From positions 62,001-126,000 of the forward strand of contig NZ_JAUCBS010000009.1 of the NCBI RefSeq assembly GCF_034676705.1: 64,000 bases of DNA, given 5' to 3'. The stretch's first letter is position 1, and every line of letters begins with the position of its first letter. This DNA is from Gemmobacter sp. GTDB lineage: Bacteria > Pseudomonadota > Alphaproteobacteria > Rhodobacterales > Rhodobacteraceae. A program made the position numbers and the translations under genes. Shown piece after piece: positions 61,866 to 64,000 of this stretch. The notes under the pieces are model-generated. The model had not been told where the DNA came from, did no database searches, and saw only the letters and a list, made by a program, of their open reading frames with translations.

Positions 61866-62906
61866 ATGACTGCTGATCCCACCCCCTCGGGCCATTTTTC
61901 GGGCGCGCTGCCCGACGGGTTCGTGCCGCACCTGACCCATCATGTCGCGGAAATCGGCCGCACCCTGCGCTCCGATGGCGACTGGCTGGAGGTGGGGTTC
62001 GGCGCCGCCACCGTGCGCCTGCTTGCGGCGCCCGACAGGCTGGACATGCGGTTCCTGAATGCCGGCCGGGTGGAGCTGTATCAGCTGCGCGAACTGGCGC
62101 TGTATCTGCTGGACCATCTGTGGCCCGAGGCGGCGGCGGGCATCGCCTGGCAGGGGTTCGATGCGCTGGCCGATGTGCCGCCGAATTTCCACACCGCCCG
62201 TCTGGTGGCGCGCGACCGGATCGGCGCGAATTTCCTGCGGGTGACGCTGGCATCGGATGGCGTGGCGGCGCTGGCATCCGGCGCGATGCACTTTTCCCTG
62301 CTGCTGCCCCCCGAAGGGCGCGCGCCCGTCTGGCCCTGGCTGGATGACCGGGGCCGCACCAAATGGCCCGAGGGCGCCGATGCGCTGCACCGCGCCGCCT
62401 ATACCTTTGTCACGCTGGATCCTGCCGGGGGGCAGTTCACCTTTGACATCTACCTGCACGATGGCAGCCGCACCAGCGACTGGGCGCTGACCGCCCCCGT
62501 CGGTGCGCTGGTCGGGCTGACCGGCCCGGGCGGCGGCGGCTTTCCCCCCGGCGACGATCTGCTGCTGGCGGGCGATGAAACCGCGCTGCCGGCGATCCGG
62601 CGGATCATCGAAAGCTCCGACCCCTCGCGGCGCATCACCGCGCTGGTGGAAACCGGCGATCCGGGCGACCGGCTGATTGCCGACGTGCCGGATCATGTGG
62701 CGCTGCGCTGGCTGGACCGCCGCGCAGGCGAAACGCTGGACAAGGTGCTGCCCGCGCTGTCGGTGGCGGGGCCGGGCACCAGCCGGTTCGTCTGGGTGGC
62801 GGCGGAAAAGGAGGTGATCCGCACCGCCCGCAGCCATTTCCGCGCCACCGCCGCGCTGACCCCGGCCGAGGGGTATTTTTCCTGGTATTGGGAACGCCCG
62901 GCTTGA
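61866..62906 (+). CDS. Siderophore-interacting protein with N-terminal DUF2218 domain
   Basis: 346 aa. Residues about 8-90 (FSGALPDGFVPHLTHHVAEIG, RVELYQLRELALYLLDHLWP) are DUF2218; from about 105 the FAD-dependent siderophore-interacting fold follows, with FLRVTLASDG, AAYTFVTLDP and AGDETALPAIRRI, ending YFSWYWERPA. These cytoplasmic enzymes reduce imported ferric siderophore and release iron. The fusion joins two domains often encoded apart. ATG 61866 has AAAGG before it. Divergent from the AraC-type gene. Confidence 0.92.
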   Translation: MTADPTPSGHFSGALPDGFVPHLTHHVAEIGRTLRSDGDWLEVGFGAATVRLLAAPDRLDMRFLNAGRVELYQLRELALYLLDHLWPEAAAGIAWQGFDALADVPPNFHTARLVARDRIGANFLRVTLASDGVAALASGAMHFSLLLPPEGRAPVWPWLDDRGRTKWPEGADALHRAAYTFVTLDPAGGQFTFDIYLHDGSRTSDWALTAPVGALVGLTGPGGGGFPPGDDLLLAGDETALPAIRRIIESSDPSRRITALVETGDPGDRLIADVPDHVALRWLDRRAGETLDKVLPALSVAGPGTSRFVWVAAEKEVIRTARSHFRATAALTPAEGYFSWYWERPA

Positions 62907-62926
62907 TCGGGCGCCGGGCTGCGATA

Positions 62927-62946
62927 TATCTAGCCAGATAGCTAGA
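62927..62946. promoter_or_regulatory. Overlapping palindromes, probable autoregulatory operator of the toxin-antitoxin operon
   Basis: TCTAGC-CAGATA-GCTAGA is a perfect inverted repeat (62929-62946), and TATCT-AGCC-AGATA (62927-62940) is a second one overlapping it. It ends 12 bases before the antitoxin start. Phd-type antitoxins bind such tandem palindromes. Confidence 0.65.
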
Positions 62947-62958
62947 CAGGAGTGGCCC

Positions 62959-63201
62959 ATGTGGACCCTGCAAGATGCCAAGAACCGCTTTTCCGCGCTG
63001 GTCGATGCCGCGCTGGCCGGCCGCCCGCAGGAAGTGACGCGGCGGGGCCGGCCGGCCGTGGTCGTCCTGTCGGCCGAGGAATACCACCGGCTGGTGGCCG
63101 ATGCCGCCAGCCACCGCGAAAGTTTCGCCGACCATCTGCTGGACTTTCCCGGCGGCGATCCGGGCCGGCTGATGGCCCGGCCGCGTGACGTGGCGTTCTG
63201 A
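62959..63201 (+). CDS. Phd/YefM-family antitoxin
   Basis: 80 aa. The N-terminus MWTLQDAKNRFSALVDAAL and VTRRGRPAVVVLSAEEYHRL are typical of the Phd/YefM DNA-binding domain; the C-terminal tail would wrap and inhibit the toxin. The stop shares one base with the toxin ATG (TGATG). The GTGG-containing stretch before ATG 62959 carries the operator. Confidence 0.92.
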   Translation: MWTLQDAKNRFSALVDAALAGRPQEVTRRGRPAVVVLSAEEYHRLVADAASHRESFADHLLDFPGGDPGRLMARPRDVAF

Positions 63202-63608
63202 TGTATCTGCTGGATACCAACGTCATTTCCGCCGTGCGCCGCCCCGACCGCGCGCCGCAGGTGGCGGCCTGGCTGCGGGCGCAGCCGGAATCGTCGCTGT
63301 TCCTCAGCGTGATCACGCTGGGAGAGATCGAGCGTGGCATCCGCGCGCAGGAACGCGGCAACCCCGCCTTTGCCGCCGATCTGCGCGCTTGGGTGGACCG
63401 CACCGTGCGGCTGTTTTCCGACCGCATCCTGCCCTTTGGCCCCGAGGATGCGCGTATCTGGGGCCGGCTGTCGCAGGACATCGGCCATGGCGGGGCGGAT
63501 CTGATGATCGCCGCCACCGCGCTGGCCCATGGCGCCACGGTGGTGACAGGGAACACGGCGGATTTCCTGCCCACCGGCGTGCGGCTGGAGGATCCGTTTC
63601 AGGGTTGA
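63201..63608 (+). CDS. vapC: VapC-like PIN-domain ribonuclease toxin
   Basis: 135 aa. PIN acidic residues D5 (YLLDTNVIS), E42 (TLGEIERG) and D100 (GGADLMIAATA) are present, with D121 in the TGNTADF segment. VapC toxins are magnesium-dependent RNases that cut tRNA or rRNA. Translationally coupled to the Phd-type antitoxin upstream. The operon stands alone between the siderophore locus and an amidase gene and has no visible mobile neighbours. Confidence 0.93.
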   Translation: MYLLDTNVISAVRRPDRAPQVAAWLRAQPESSLFLSVITLGEIERGIRAQERGNPAFAADLRAWVDRTVRLFSDRILPFGPEDARIWGRLSQDIGHGGADLMIAATALAHGATVVTGNTADFLPTGVRLEDPFQG

Positions 63609-63644
63609 ACCCCCGTGGCGAGTGGGGCCGCCCGAAGGCCCCTG

Positions 63645-64000
63645 CTACCCCGGTGTCACCGGGGCCAGCCGGCCATTGGCGCGCTCGATCGCCTCGGCCG
63701 CCGCATAGAGCCGGTTTTCCTGGAACCGCCCGGCAATCAACTGCACCCCCAGCGGAAAGCCCGGCCCGTCCACCACCGGCACCGACAGCCCCGGCAAGCC
63801 CAGGATCGGCAGTGCCGTGGTGGGCGACAGGTCGCGGTAATAGGTCTCGAAACTGTCGGCATTGGCCAGGTCGGTGCCCACCGCATAGGGCCGCTGCCAG
63901 GCGGTGGCGGTCAGCACCACGGGATGGGTTTCGAACAGCATCTGCCAGTCGCGCAACAGGCGGCTGCGTTGGGCAAGGGCGGTCAGGAAATCGGCCTTGT
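63645..64000 (-). CDS. Amidase (amidase signature family), C-terminal part, 5' end outside window
   Basis: Last 118 codons or so of a leftward gene that continues past the window edge. LPILGLPGLSVPVVDGPGFPLGVQLIAGRFQENRLYAAAEAIE is the conserved C-terminal block of amidase-signature enzymes (AtzF/GatA relatives). The Ser-Ser-Lys catalytic residues would lie in the missing part, so activity and substrate cannot be judged. Confidence 0.88.
   Translation of the reverse strand, partial: KADFLTALAQRSRLLRDWQMLFETHPVVLTATAWQRPYAVGTDLANADSFETYYRDLSPTTALPILGLPGLSVPVVDGPGFPLGVQLIAGRFQENRLYAAAEAIERANGRLAPVTPG

Noticed and set aside
1..64000. CRISPR arrays, tRNA or rRNA genes, insertion sequences, prophage genes
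   Set aside because: None recognised on reading. Short repeats present are hairpins or operator-like sites, not regularly spaced arrays.

Overview
The window is a GC-rich, densely packed alphaproteobacterial chromosome segment, most likely from Rhodobacterales (Rhodobacter/Paracoccus-like). The grounds are codon use saturated with G/C at third positions, four-base ATGA/GTGA gene overlaps, and a hairpin-bearing spacer at 15400-15457 (CCAAATATCCTCGGGGG followed by two hairpins) of a kind I recognise from this order. I saw no rRNA, tRNA, CRISPR array, insertion sequence or phage gene.

Layout. 1-1295: the end of a peptide-type ABC transporter (two ATPases). 1292-7636: a TetR regulator and a complete tripartite RND efflux operon (adaptor, pump, outer-membrane lipoprotein), with a palindromic operator between them. 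7633-52384: a roughly 45 kb acyl-CoA catabolic island. 52365-54518: a class D flavin monooxygenase and a LysR gene, adjoining the flavin reductase. 54607-62906: a siderophore uptake locus (four-gene ABC importer, TonB receptor, AraC regulator, siderophore-interacting reductase). 62959-63608: a Phd/VapC toxin-antitoxin pair. 63645-64000: the 3' end of an amidase gene.

The island is the main content. It has uptake systems (LivGFHM, two Liv-type binding proteins, one TRAP transporter), five AMP-forming acyl-CoA synthetases, four acyl-CoA dehydrogenase subunits (one pair likely heteromeric), four crotonase-fold enzymes, a MaoC/hydratase-2 protein, eight SDR proteins (three of MFE-2 type), an SCP2-type thiolase beside an HMG-CoA-synthase-like/DUF35 fusion, an alpha-methylacyl-CoA racemase with intact catalytic residues, a family I CoA-transferase homologue, and a B12-dependent acyl-CoA mutase with its B12-binding subunit and MeaB chaperone. 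Racemase, LCAD-type dehydrogenase, MFE-2-type hydratase and dehydrogenase, and SCP2 thiolase are the parts of peroxisomal oxidation of 2-methyl-branched acids and sterol side chains. I infer a bacterial route for methyl-branched, isoprenoid or steroid-like carboxylates. The real substrate cannot be read from the sequence.

Two observations stand out. The mutase differs from methylmalonyl-CoA mutase at the substrate Tyr, the substrate Arg and the catalytic His, so it probably acts on an unusual acyl-CoA. Ten promoter regions spread over about 40 kb, including that of the island's only MarR gene, share an AT-rich GCATAT/TATGC-type element, which suggests one regulon.
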